A DNA stretch of 64,000 nt from Burhinus oedicnemus (lineage: Eukaryota; Chordata; Aves; Charadriiformes; Burhinidae). Of the stretch, positions 22,601 to 34,900 are shown piece after piece. The stretch covers positions 422,077-486,076 of the forward strand of contig VFFE01007583.1 in assembly GCA_008921705.1 (NCBI GenBank), written 5' to 3'. The translations under genes were made by a program, and so were the position numbers. The notes under the pieces were generated by a model. That model worked only from the letters and a program-made list of their open reading frames with translations. It made no database searches and was not told the DNA's origin. Numbering within the stretch: the first letter of the stretch is position 1; each line of letters opens with the position of its first letter.

Positions 22601-24575
22601 AAGGTGACTTAAACAGGGTAACCTGGTGGCCTACCTTCAAAGCAGTTGGCAGTCATCTGGGAGAGAAGATTGCTCACCAGCTTCTCTGAGGCTGGTACAT
22701 GAAGGAGTCTCCCAGCCCAAAGCATGGCCTCAAGAAAGACCTAGAGCTTCTGAAAATGGCTGTGTTGTGTTAATAATTGAGGGAATCACAGAGCCACAGG
22801 GATAAATACCTTCCGACATGTCATCTGTGGCCGCTTGCAGAAACAGGGTTGCATTCAGAGAGCAAGCAAAACATTTTCCGTTTTCTTCCAGCGTTGCCTC
22901 TTGCATTTACTCCAGCACACTATATTTGGTATGGTTGTTTCTGTAGGAGAGCTACTCTCTAACAACTGTCATCGCGTAGAAGAAGCAAACCTCCTGGGAG
23001 TTTAAGGCAGTTTTTATTTAGACCCACGCTTTGTTATGATACCAAGTTTAGCCTCAGCCATACTGCATACTGAAATCCCAGTGTCTGTGGCTGCTCACAA
23101 GCTAAAGGTCCACTTTTTTTCGCTTGCACTGCATTTCACAGCATCACTGCCCATGCAAAATTCTGCTCCTGTTAATCCTAACCATAGTTCAGATGTGTGG
23201 AGATGGAGAGAGAGAGAGACGATGGTCACAAAGACGGTGTGCGGCGTGTGCTGGTGGAGACAACAAACACCGTGTAGTTGTCAGCACAGAGAGAGAGAAG
23301 GAGGCTGGTTTTGGAGCAGCAATGTTTGGGATAGAAGGTGGGAAGAGCAATTTAACTTCTTTAATGTTCCATATCTCACCAGTAAAGGTTTAAATGTTAT
23401 TTCTGGCTGCCACATTATCATTGTATCATTATCATTGGTCCTCTTTCGGAGGTGAAGACTTTCTGTCAGAGAAGTTCGCTAAACTTTTTTAGCTTGGATG
23501 ATGTTGTTTTTTAAATTACAACACAAATACATGCACACACATATGTGCCAAATCATACTATCCGTAGGAGATCTGTGTAATTTCAATTTTCCATCACAGA
23601 AGCATTTAAATTCTGGATTTGCTTAAAAAGGAAAAAAGAAAACAACATAACTCATCCAACTTTTAAGTACAACACCCTGATTTGTCCTGTTTGTTCGTCT
23701 TCCATTCAGCTGGAGTTTGGGAGGCATTAATTGTTGCAGACCTACGAGTCTGCCCCCTCAGAAGCTCTGTCAACTCAGAATATTGTATGTTCTCTGTTAT
23801 TATCCCAAAATATCAGCTTGCACACTCCAAAACAGTTTAAGAAATACAGAATTGATTGTACTCCCCCACATTTTGCAACTGCCATCTTTTACTGTGAATG
23901 TTAATACGCTGAGTGTGACAATGGTGGTGTTTCGCTGCTGTAAAGAACAATCTTTTTCCTTGTAAATTCCAGGAATGGCTTCTTTCTGCTGCTCTAGCTA
24001 TTTCATGTAACAAATAATCTTTGCAACAGGTGCATTTGGCTCATCATGCAGATTTTGTTCTTCTAAGTGGAAAATAATAGCAGACAGTTTTCCCTGTGTG
24101 TCAGTGCTTTTATTCCAGTCAAGGCTGATACAAATATTTATCAAGGAGAAAAACACAAATCAGCCTGTGCAAGAAACCCTGCTGCTGCCGATGAGTGCAA
24201 GTTTTGGGGTGCCATTCTGGTGTAGCACAGTCCCTTCCCTGTACAAAGCAGTCCTCATGTGAGTCTAACGTGGCACATCCTAGGTGGGGGCTCTCCAAAG
24301 GCACAGACCTTCGTGTGGGCGCATACCACCCTCTTCTGCCTCCACTGCAGGGACAGAGGGAGATGATGGCTCGTCCAGAGCAAAGCAACACATCCCCTTG
24401 GTGTGCCTTTTGGCAGTAGTCAGTTCAGGTCTATGAATCCTTTCCAGTGCTGTGTGTTAGAGCAAGCCAGCCACTGGTCTAAATCGGACCAGCGGGATCA
24501 ATCTGCTGTAATGGGGTTGGGGGGTTTCAAAGCTGACCACTAAACCTCTCCTTCATGCAAATAAATGAGTGTGTG
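19626..24575. other. Unassigned noncoding stretch
   Basis: No gene was recognised. 21666-21726 on the minus strand carries the phrase CAGTGGGAGTTTTGCCTGGA, which I associate with a widespread old sauropsid repeat (listed separately). Open frames at 22059-22511 and 23036-23455 have no family resemblance. There is a short GA run near 23205-23220. Confidence 0.5.
21666..21726 (-). repeat. Fragment of old sauropsid interspersed repeat (family unnamed)
   Basis: On the minus strand, CAGTGGGAGTTTTGCCTGGA and the following bases resemble the phrase 'caatgggagttttgcctgagtaagga', which recurs in turtle, crocodile and bird genomes. The related phrase appears on the plus strand at 43093-43140. I cannot name the family with confidence, and the boundaries are unknown. 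Confidence 0.35.
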
Positions 24576-24640
24576 CATACACCCATGTGCACACACTCAC
24601 GCACACATGTACACACACACCCCGATACACACACACATGC
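24576..24640. repeat. Imperfect CA/TG microsatellite
   Basis: TGTGTGCATACACCC leads into several blocks of CACACA interrupted by TGTA, CCCGAT and ATG. It forms a TG-to-CA inverted pattern that could fold back on itself. Confidence 0.85.
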
Positions 24641-25749
24641 AGACATTCCTTAGGGTTTGCAGAAGATCAGCCAGCCCTTGGGTTTCAGCTGGTGGGGCTT
24701 GGTAGGAGACCAGTGAAAGTTCTTATGGCTGAGATGAAAACCATGCATGGTGTTACAGCTGGAAGAGCTGTTTGGAGAAGGCTGAGTGCTCCCAGAATAG
24801 TACAGTTTCTCCAATATAGCTATGAGCAACACGTCAAGCCCCAAACAGCTTCTTTTTTTAAGCTTGGATCTAAGGGAGTGGAGGGGGGAACAAGCAGTGG
24901 AGAGCTGACAGTGACAAGCAGGTATTTATTTGAAGTAAAGAATAAATCTACTAAACTCTTAAAGACTTCAAGCATAAAGTCTTGGCAATCTCATCACTTT
25001 CCCCAGATCACTCCAAGGAACATGATAATGGCAGTAGTCTGGTGTCTTTAGGAATAAAGAAACAGCACAATGCTTAAGGTTACAACATGGCATTTTGTAA
25101 CAGCATAATAATAAATACAACCCTATCTTGAAATGTATGAAATAAGTGCATTTTTTTTTCTTTATTCTGGGCTGAAGGGTTGCAGTTGCTCCTGCATAAT
25201 CATATACCCCAGCTGTGTGGTAGCACATGGAGGCCCTAACATTGTGGAAACACCACTATATTTTGCAGTAACACTTTTGTATTGTAATTTTAAGAAACGC
25301 CCCTAACTGTTAGCATCCTGTAGCATGGCTTATTGTTTCATATATTCAGAGACATTTAATGCCCCTGGGATGGTTTTCAACAGGGATTATTTGGGTGGTT
25401 ATGTTTTTCACTGCTTCCTGGAGGCTTCACGGACCTTCCCAAGTTCCAGTGCAGTCTGGTGAGTGCAGTTCAGCATGTCCCAGCTCCTCCACGGAAAGGA
25501 AGGAAAGAAGTTGTGGTTAGACTCAGCCATTTAGTTTTCTTCAGCATCAGATGCTTCCCTACCCTCTAGACAGCTTAGTTCTCCAGCCTACAGCTCTGGG
25601 TTTCCCTGCTGTCTTGGTCGTGTGCAGAATGTACAATCCAATTACTTCTTCCATGTGGAGAAGATGCAGAGAGTCAGCAGTGAAAGATAGATCCCTGCAG
25701 GGCAGAAAGACCCATCCTCTGCAAAATAATGAACCCTGTAGCAAAACGG

Positions 25750-25763
25750 AAAAAAAAAAAAAA
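25750..25763. repeat. A14 homopolymer
   Basis: Fourteen A residues precede GAGCTTG. It may be the tail of an old retroposed sequence, but no body is recognisable upstream. Confidence 0.85.
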
Positions 25764-27882
25764 GAGCTTGAGAAAACCCAGCTTCATAACCAAAGAGCCC
25801 ACAGCCCTGAGTGAGCTGAAGTTTAAAGTTCATGTAGTTTTGAATCATTGCTTCAGGCTCTCTTCAGAGTCAAAGAGATCTCAGTTTACACATTGGTTAT
25901 ATGTTTAATCTTGCTTTAGCGGCTGCAATCATGTCAAAAGTTTTTACTGTTTGGGAGGTTTTTTGAGTGAAAGCTGATACCACGTGTGGGGAGAGAGGGC
26001 TTTCTTCAATTCCACAGACCCAAAATAATCAGTACCCCGGTGTGAGCTCCACTTTGTTCAGATGCACTGTAGGCCAAAACTTCTTTCCTAGTCCTGGACT
26101 ACTGTTCTGGATATTCTTCACAGAGGTGTGAACACGGACATTTCTGAAGCAAGCACTGGCATTATCAATCACAGCAGCCCCTGAGCGAGTGATGTGATTT
26201 TCAAAGTGCTGAAATGAAAGCTGCTGGTGCTTTTTCACCTCTGAACATCAGACAGTGTGCTCACAGCCTTCTCTGGATGGAGGCATGTGATATTAGCCAC
26301 TGTTTTGAAAATTTTCACTGCTTATTAAGCTACAAACATGGATGTAAAAACCTGAACACTGCTATCATTTGCAATAAGAAGCAGTGAATATCCACTTGTC
26401 ACTGCTGCACCATGATCACATTCGTTATAAACACAGGTAATTGACTGCCTTTGATGTCATTGCATTCATTATTGTGTATTTCTTTGCCTACTGTGGAAAT
26501 CAGCATATTTGAGGATCTTCTTAATGGAAGTGGTGCCATTTGGATATGTATAAAATTGTAGATCTTGCAAAACAGTCCTCTAAGTGTAGATTTTTTAAAA
26601 CTTTTCCCCCTGTACCAAAACGCAATTTTGCCAGTTATGGCTCTGTGAAATGCAAACATCATTCACTATGTGGCAGAGCACAACTTGGAAAACTTTTCCA
26701 ATGTTATTTGTCAATCTTGCAGATATGGCAAAGTTCACTTTCTCTGCTTACTGAGGAGCCTGAACTTCACCATCGCAAATTAAAGAACAGATACTTTAGA
26801 GTCAAGGACCCGCTTCACATTGTGCATGCACTGGTGTAATTCACAAGAAGCAGCGCACAACATCTGAGTGCTGCCTGTGTCATCTGGTCAAAGAGAATAT
26901 TCCCCTATGCAACGCCTAACACCCTCAGCAAAGCCTGGGCTGGGTGGTGGCAGCCTTGCTCCCATGGAGGAGCATCTGAACCTGCAGATAGTTTTTGAGA
27001 AGCCAGTGGGTGGCAGAATCGGACTCTGCGACTGTAGCCACCTCTTCCCAGGTGATCTACATATCAGAAATGGGTTTTTTTCTGAAGAAGCTGGCAAATG
27101 CATTTAAAATACAGGCAGAGATTTTTTTCAGCCTGGCAATAGCCAGTTTAAGCCATGGAGGGGAACTGCTGTGGGCTGCAGAACAAGAGGGTGCAGTTTT
27201 CAAAAAACGCTGCCCTGTCTTCATAGTCTAATGCCTAATAATGGGTGAGTTTATTAGCCTTTCCACCTAGGAGGCGTAAGCATCTGTTTCCATCCAGCAT
27301 GGACAAACTGAATTGCCTCCAAGACTGCTGACCCTCCTGTCAAAAGTCATTGGCAGCAGCTCAGCGGGATCACACTCTGGTGTGGGGTTTGTGGAAGGAG
27401 CGACCTGCCACACATGCATCCCCGCCCAGACAAGCAGGATTGCATAAACCTCATTTCTTTAGGAATTCAGTCTCAAAAAATATTTGATTTTTGCCCTCCT
27501 TATATTATGCATTTCATTCAGCTGTGCTTCAATCACTGTTCGCCAGCCTTCCTTGCTCTTGTGAGGCTGGAGAAGTCATAAATACGGCAGCTCCCTTTGA
27601 GCGTTAATGCTGGATGCTGTCCATGACTGCTGAGCTGCAATATGCAAGCCAGCGATACCACAAAGTGAGAGTTTATATTCCTTCCCTGTTGCATATTTTT
27701 AGTGTGTAAATCCACAGAGCAGAAAAAATTTACAGGGGAGCGAGTGGTCATGGAGAAAGTAATCCGCATATAAAGCAGTGGCAGATACCTCTTTCTGCCT
27801 GGGACTCCTCCTGTTGGGAAGTTTCACACCAGGCTGAATGAAACTTTCAACCACTGGTGTTTTTCTCTTGTGCCTGAGTTAA

Positions 27883-27893
27883 GGGGGGGGGGG
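27883..27893. repeat. G11 homopolymer
   Basis: Eleven consecutive G residues follow TTAA. It is the second such tract in the window. Confidence 0.85.
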
Positions 27894-30800
27894 CGGTCAC
27901 GGACATTGTTTATCCATTATTCATTTAGCAATGGCTCTGGGGAGCAACTTAATGCCATGTGTTTTTCACTTACATGAATTGCAATAGACTCTTTTCTTCA
28001 AGCCTGCCTGCACTGGGGAAGTTTTCTAAGTTGTTTTACAACTGGCATAGCTTAAACTGTTTGGGGGATGCAGCAAAGACCTGGTTATAGACAGCTTGAG
28101 GTGAGTGATCAGTTTTTATTGATGTGGTTTGACTGTGTAACTACGCCTACTAAAAACTGAATTATTAAGACTACATAATCCAGAAATAATTTGGCTTTCT
28201 TGAAATACACAATATCTATCTCTCTTGGACTGAAAATACTTCTATTCCCCAAATTTCTCATTCTCTCTTGAAAGGACTCGCTTTCATTGACAGATTTGAG
28301 TTTTCCTTGCTTTGTTTTCCTAGCCTTCTTTAAACCAGGTATTTCAAGTCAATATATCACAAACAAGCCCAGATGAGATTTTCAGTGCAGCCTTTACTGA
28401 CAGAATCAAAATTACATGAAGTATTGCATTTTGAGGCAGTGATATCTGTGCAGTCAAGAAGAGGTAGATTCTGATCTGGCCGGGTGAAATGCTTCCAGTT
28501 AAATCCCATCATTTGCAAGGCTCTGTGCAACCAACACACTTGTGTGCTAATAAAACTGAGGGGCTGGAAAGAGAAAAAATTACTTTCTCGGTCTAATAGG
28601 AAGGATGTGAATAAAATCACAGCTGAAAACATGAAGCAGAAAGCCTTGAGACAGAGATGGTAGATCCTTTGCTGAAGGAAGGTGGCTGAGGAGGAGGAGG
28701 TGCTACACAGAAGGGAACATCCATCTCTGCACTCAAGACCTCCCAGTCCTGACATGAGAATTATCTGGGTCATTGGATGTGGTGGATCAAAAACTATCCC
28801 ATAGGCACAAAGACATTTTCTGAAGACTAGTGAGATTTGCTGAATTTCAGCTGGAGTCAGATGCACACTCTTCACTCCTTTACACAGCCTCCAAAAATAG
28901 TAGAAACAAGGTGGGATGTTAAAACTCAGTTCAAGTCCTTCTGGGAAGACACTTCCCTAGGCGTGGGAGGCATTCCTGCCTCAAGATAAGGTACTGGCCT
29001 GGTAAAGGTAGCAGAGATCATGCCCAAGGGGCTGTGGTCAGTTGGATGTGCCCAGTCCGTGTCCCGCGAGCACCAGAAGACCCTGCTTTTCCTGCAGCTC
29101 CTGCAGCCCCTCCCTACTGGGCTTCTGGCACAGAGAGGCAGGCAGGGGCTGTGCTTCACAATGTGCCAGGGATGAGGCCACAGGGAAGAGAAGAAGGAAG
29201 GCAGTGAAAACAAGTTGGTTCTCAGCCTTTACCATCCATGAATGTCTGCACACCATGTCCCTCCTGAGAACTGATCCATGGCTCCCTGTGAAATCAGGAG
29301 GCATGTGGTCATTTGAAGAGACACTAGGTCCATCCCAAAGGAGGGAGAGACGCTCCTACAAAGCAGAAATTGGCTGTATTTCCCCTTGGTGCCCTCCTAT
29401 CTTCTCAGGTGGGCTGTGGCCTCATCTCAGGCCACCCCCCGAGTGGGTTTGGCTTCCAGGGTCCTCAGGCCAGTGCCACAGCTTTGGGGAACAGTAATAG
29501 GTAACTGGAGCAGCTCACCTACCTCTGCAAAGAGACCGCTGGACCCCTTTTCCCTACACCTTTTCTTTCCAGGGCTAGACATCAACAATAAAGGAGATTC
29601 AGTAGTTTGTTGGCAAGGCTGTAGGCCCTTGTTTACATGAGCTGGTGAAGATTCTGTGCAGTGGGAGGCACCAGCTTGTTCACACCTCCGTATCCTTTAT
29701 CTGCCCAGGAGGATGCCTGATCCCCAGGCTAGAGTTTCTGGCTGGCCAAGTGACAGGACCCTACCCTCGGTGATGTGAAACACTCCTGGAAGTGCCTGTC
29801 TCTCTCCACCGGCTCCACAGCCAAACCAGCCTCACACCTCAGGCTTAAAGCTAGGGGTCCAAAGTTAGGCCACGCAAAGGTCTCCCTTGAGCTCTGCATT
29901 CAGTGTGAAGGATGCCTGAGAGCACACATCACCTTTCCATCATGCCAGAATTAGTTCCTGTGCAATACCATTTTGTATGTGCAGAGACCGGAGGGTGTCC
30001 TGTCCCTCCTTTTCTTGCCTCCAAGAAGCAAAAATTCTCACATAAAATCTGGGATAAGATGTTTTTGGCTGTACAATCAGTAAAACGTGTGCTGAGTGAT
30101 GAGACAACAAACCCCTTATGTCTTCTGAGAAATGGCTGTATGTGGTCCTTGGTGCTAAACTGCCCAGACTGTCTAATGAACTCTTCTCTCTGCCTCTACC
30201 AAACATGCAACTAAACTCCAGGCTTTACATATTTGCTTTAGTTTATTCTTACTCCAGCTGAAACAGTGTGCTGGAGAACTACCTTACTAGTTTTCTTGAG
30301 GCATTTCTGGTGGCTCTACAGGTTGCTACACCACCCACAGTGCAGATCCTCTCAGAACTGGTGGCTGAAACACACCTCCCATGCCCTCCCTCGGTTGGAT
30401 GGGGAGCTGGGGGCCAGGGGTTCATTCCTGTAGCATACAGAAATACGGGAGTGTGAAACCCTTTCCAGGCTCTAGTGGAAGCTGCCTTGTCAGTGTCTTC
30501 CTATCCTGTCCACAGGGAAGTAAGTGCCAGACGCAATCAAAGATCAAGCTTTTTCCCAGCATCTGGGCTGTGCTGCAGCGTGTCAGAGATACCCTAGCCT
30601 CCTGCTGTGTCCTAAATGGTGGCACAACTCCAGCTACAGTCCCATGAGAAAGGGGTTGCAGGTGATCCTGCTCTGCCACAAGCAGGCACCCATATAGCCA
30701 AAGCAGGGAATGGCAGCAGCATACCAATGTTGGCCCCCCAAAAAAGAACAGGTCCTCCCCAGACAGAAGGTAGGTTGCGATGAGCCAAAAGCAGGAATTT

Positions 30801-31898
30801 GAAGCACCCAGTGGTGATAATGTAACATCAACTACGGACCGCTGAAGAGCAAAGACCAAGGTTCCTTCCCACAATGCAAAGTTAATACTTTCTATCCCAT
30901 TTATTAGCTATGCTTAATTTACACTCTTTTTCATTTGGCTGTGAAAACACTGCCACAAGTGTGAACGCAAGCTCCATTGAAATACCTGTATTTAGTTCCA
31001 TTCTTCCCCTTCCAGTGAAAGTTTTGGTGCAGACAAACTTCTGATGGACAGCTTGCATTCACACTGACTATCTGTGGGCTTTGATCTGTTATAAATACAA
31101 ATTAGTTCATAGCCAGATATTGCCATAATTTAATTGTTTACATACTAACTGGGGACAGCTAATGTACAGCCTTGGCTTTATTTAGCAATTTAAACTTGAA
31201 GTTTTACTGAGTGGTTAGTAGACAAAATGTTACATTGTGAGGTTGGTTTTTTTTCCCCTTGCCCTATAATATTTTACTTTGATTAAAGCTGTACTGAGGT
31301 AAAATTGCACATCTCACGCAAAAAGCAATTTACCTCTGCTCTTATTGAAGTTAACCGTACTTATTTGTCCTAGCATAATGTATTTTTCTAGCTGCATTCT
31401 AACTGCAGTGCTTTATCATATGAACCAAGTTAGATTTAATCAAATTCAGTTTGTGTGGTGAATTTTAAGACATTTGTTCAATTAGTTGGAATAAAAGCAG
31501 AACATTTGGAAGAAAGATTAAAGTTGAAAAATGCTTGTGCCGAGCTGGGTATTCAGCGCTCCTTCTGCGCCTTCCTCACCCTGAAACATTTCTCATTCTT
31601 GAAAAGGCTCCCTGATCTTTTTTTTCCTCTTTCTGTTTCTCAGATTGCTGGTGATGTTCATGGGATGGGGAAGATAAGAGTCACTTTATCAGGTTGCAAC
31701 ACCCGGATGCGCATAAGACCTGACCAGTTTTCCTCCTGCTGTGCCTATCACGAGCTTTTTCTGGACACTGATGGACAATAATGGGACCACATTCCAGCTG
31801 GGGCTGTTTTAATGTGTTGGAATCCACTGGGAAGCCATAGTGCTGCTCCCCAGTTGCACTCCAGTCTTACTTACTGCTTTCCTGTTACCCTTGTTGTT

Positions 31899-31913
31899 GC
31901 CACCTGGTGGGAA
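31899..31913. promoter_or_regulatory. CACCTG palindrome, CTCF-like or ZEB/SNAI E-box
   Basis: GCCACCTGGTGGGAA contains the near-palindrome CCACCTGGTGG. It carries a CACCTG E-box and partly fits the CTCF core on either strand. This is a motif-level call only. Confidence 0.25.
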
Positions 31914-34900
31914 AATTGCCATCACTCACTCGTGTTTGCCTATCGGACCTGGGTGCGCAGCTCAGGGAGGTGAGCGCAGGAGCTGAGGAACACTGAGGCT
32001 GGTCAGCCCCTAACACCCCTTTCCAGCAAGCAAACTGCTTTCTCCTCTCCCCTTTCTATTGTTTCCCCTTAAACCGGCTTATTTGCACACATACCAAGTA
32101 TTTTGGGGGCATCAGGATGTTTTTACTGTGTTGTCCTGTGTACCGAATGCAATACCCATTAATTATTATTAGCATATTACCTTTATTAAGAAAATTTTTA
32201 TGCTTGTTGTTGCTATGCCTTACGGCTGTAATTTTCCTCATCTGGGAATTCTTGATTAACTTGGCTTAGGTTCACCAGCCTGAGTGATTTGAAAAGGCCA
32301 CTGTAAAATAATAAAGAGAAATAAAAATGTCTTGGTGCAGTCAGACTCCACTCCCTCAACCGAAAAACGTGGTGTTTTTACATTTTGAGACAGGTTCTCA
32401 GACAGCCAGACAAGGTGACATTAAACAAATCACGCTAATTACAACACAATTTATGTAGAGAGATTTTACTGGCCTGCTAATACTTGGCAGGAGCTGCCAA
32501 TTACAAATGTTTCAAAAAAGACCATTTCCAGCATTAACTTTTTTATTCTTAGGGAAATGGAAAGATGCAGCCTGTTGAGCTCCCTTGTTTATGCCAAAGG
32601 AAGTGGAGCCCAGTCCAAGCACAGAAGCAGGGGTCAGAGACCTGAGTTGGGGGTCATGGGTTTCAGACAGACTTGCACAGACTGTGCTGCGGCCCCAGGC
32701 AGATCACTCCTGAATGCAACCCATCCCAGACAAATCAGCAAGACTGTGTGGTCCCTGGAGGCTTTGCAACTCTCTGGCCTCAGTTAGCCAACACCAGGTG
32801 TCCTGCTGTGTGTGTCATCCCCAGGGGTGCAGACAAGACAGTGCCGTTCTGGTCTGGGAACATTTGACATGGATGATGGTACGTCATACAACAGAGGGGA
32901 AGATCACACCCTCTGTATTAGATGCCTCATTAACAGAGCAAGGATTAAAAACTTACCTATAACACTTTTCAAGAACATCGTGAAATTTGTTTCCCAGGGG
33001 CCTGTAAAGCACTTTTAAGCTTACAACTCTGAGATATGTAGGGCTTTGCCTCCTATTCACTTAGCTGTGATCATGTAAGATGCTACTTCCCCCCATCCAT
33101 CCCCAGCTAGTGGTTACCTTCACCTTTGCAGAACCGACAAAAGGGAATGGGGCACCCACTTCTCACCCACATTGATGCTTACACCATAGTTTAAATGCTG
33201 TGGTTTACAAGAAGCCACCTTTTCCTGGGAGGTGTTCAGATGCATCGTGCTGGTTTTGCTGCAGGGACAACAGCAGCCTGGTAATAGCAAATGGCTTCGG
33301 GGGCAGGGCCAGGGGGAGAAAGCAGAAGGAGGAGAATGCTGGCAATAGCTTCTCCCTGCAGGGGTTTACTGAAGGAGTTCCTGCCAATGCTGTCTGGCCA
33401 GGGCTTCACTGACTACATGTGGGAACGCAAAGCTCCAGGTTAGATCCCTAACTCAAGGAAGAGTGAGGTGGCATGGGGAAGGGTCCTCAAAAACCTGCTG
33501 CTCAGAGATAAACAAGCTACCTTTCCTTTGTCTTCTCTGGGCCAGACAGAAAGAGAAGCCAATTGCATAATCAGCTCACTCTCTGGAACAGTAGAAATGC
33601 CCTGGGCAAGTTTTTCCTCATGTGCTCAAAGCAAGATGGTGTGAATAAATGTGATTTGGAGATTCTCAAATAGGTTAGTGGGTTGGGTTCAGATCCTCCT
33701 CCAAAGCAAGCTGAACTCAACTCTCTGAATCAGGACTTGAACGCAGGGCTCCCAGCTCTCAGCTGAGTTGGCCTCATTCTTCCATGTTCATTTGCATAGC
33801 CTGTGCCTGGCTTTGGCATCCCTTGGAAATGCCTATAAGCATGGGCATACCTTTGCAGAGCTTTGGAATATTCTCCGTGGGCTTCTTACGTTTTGCTCCG
33901 AGGTTGATTTGCAAGCAAGTCTGCATCTATGCTTCAGGGACTTCTTGCTGCTGCTGGGAATTGATGATCTCTGGTGAGTTCTGGATACTTACGGAAATTG
34001 CCCAGGAAGTAAGCTGTATTTTTGTGAGGGTCACAAGTGCTTTAAATAGTACATTTAGCATCAGCTGGAGATAGGAAGACCTTAATGGACCTTGGTGGAG
34101 GTGGCACTTTTTGCATGCATAAAGGAAATGCAAACTCCTGCTCTACATAACAGCACCACTAAGTCCTGCAGTGCTTGCGCATCCACCGAGTATCCCTCTG
34201 GAGCTGTTGTTTTTGGTGCAGAGTGATTTGCAAAAGTTGCACAGGAGAGGTTTGGGGGGCAGGGGCAGGGTACTACAAAGGGTAAAGCTTCCATGGGGAA
34301 TGAAGCCTCTTGGCCTTACCAGCCATAGGAATTCCTGGGAATTGAAGATGACCAGCACTTTGCCTCAGCAACCTCTGGGAGTTACACCTAAGTACTAGCA
34401 GAGGCTCTCTGGTGGTGGCGACACACAGAGCTAATTTTCCTTTACAGCTGCACCTGATGGCATGTGTGACTGTTGCTTGCTTGTGTACAGGCACATTTTC
34501 ACGCTTGACTCACAGTTAGCCCAGCACCACAGGCAAACACTGCCCGTGGTTATGTGGAAATTCAGTAGGATCGGGAACACGTATAGCGAGGGAGAGAAAT
34601 AGGCCAGAAGAGTTATTTCAAGCAGATGTTGGTGATAGCTGCTGGTAGCAACAGTAAGTTATCAAAAGGAAATAGATATATATATCTCTTCGGAATAAAA
34701 ACAGCTTCTGCACCTGAACAGGGTTTGGTGATTGCTAAATGGCTCCATAGGCAAGAGAAGAGCTTTATGGACAAAAGGTTTTGCATAAAGCAGTTGTTGT
34801 TTACACCTGAAACTGGTGTACAAATAAAGCCATCGCTCTTTACTGCCAATCCTCGTCTATTCCGAGCCAAAGCAGCCTGTGAAGCTGCATGACAGCCCTC

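Larger units (their letters stand above)
24641..31890. other. Unassigned noncoding stretch
   Basis: No gene is called in this 7.2 kb. It includes an A14 run (25750-25763), a G11 run (27883-27893) and several open frames, the longest being 172 codons on the minus strand at 28357-28875. None has recognisable domains or splice context. 31100-31450 is AT-rich, unique sequence resembling the other conserved-element-like blocks. A donor-like GCTTGAG|GTGAGTG at about 28101 lacks an open upstream exon. Confidence 0.5.

Noticed and set aside
28357..28875. 172-codon minus-strand open frame with a hydrophobic middle
   Set aside because: There is no domain, no good start context and no splice signals. 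It is probably a chance frame.
29264..29285. TGAGAACTGATCCATGG resembling miR-146
   Set aside because: It lacks two internal bases of the mature sequence, and no precursor stem can be formed with the flanks.
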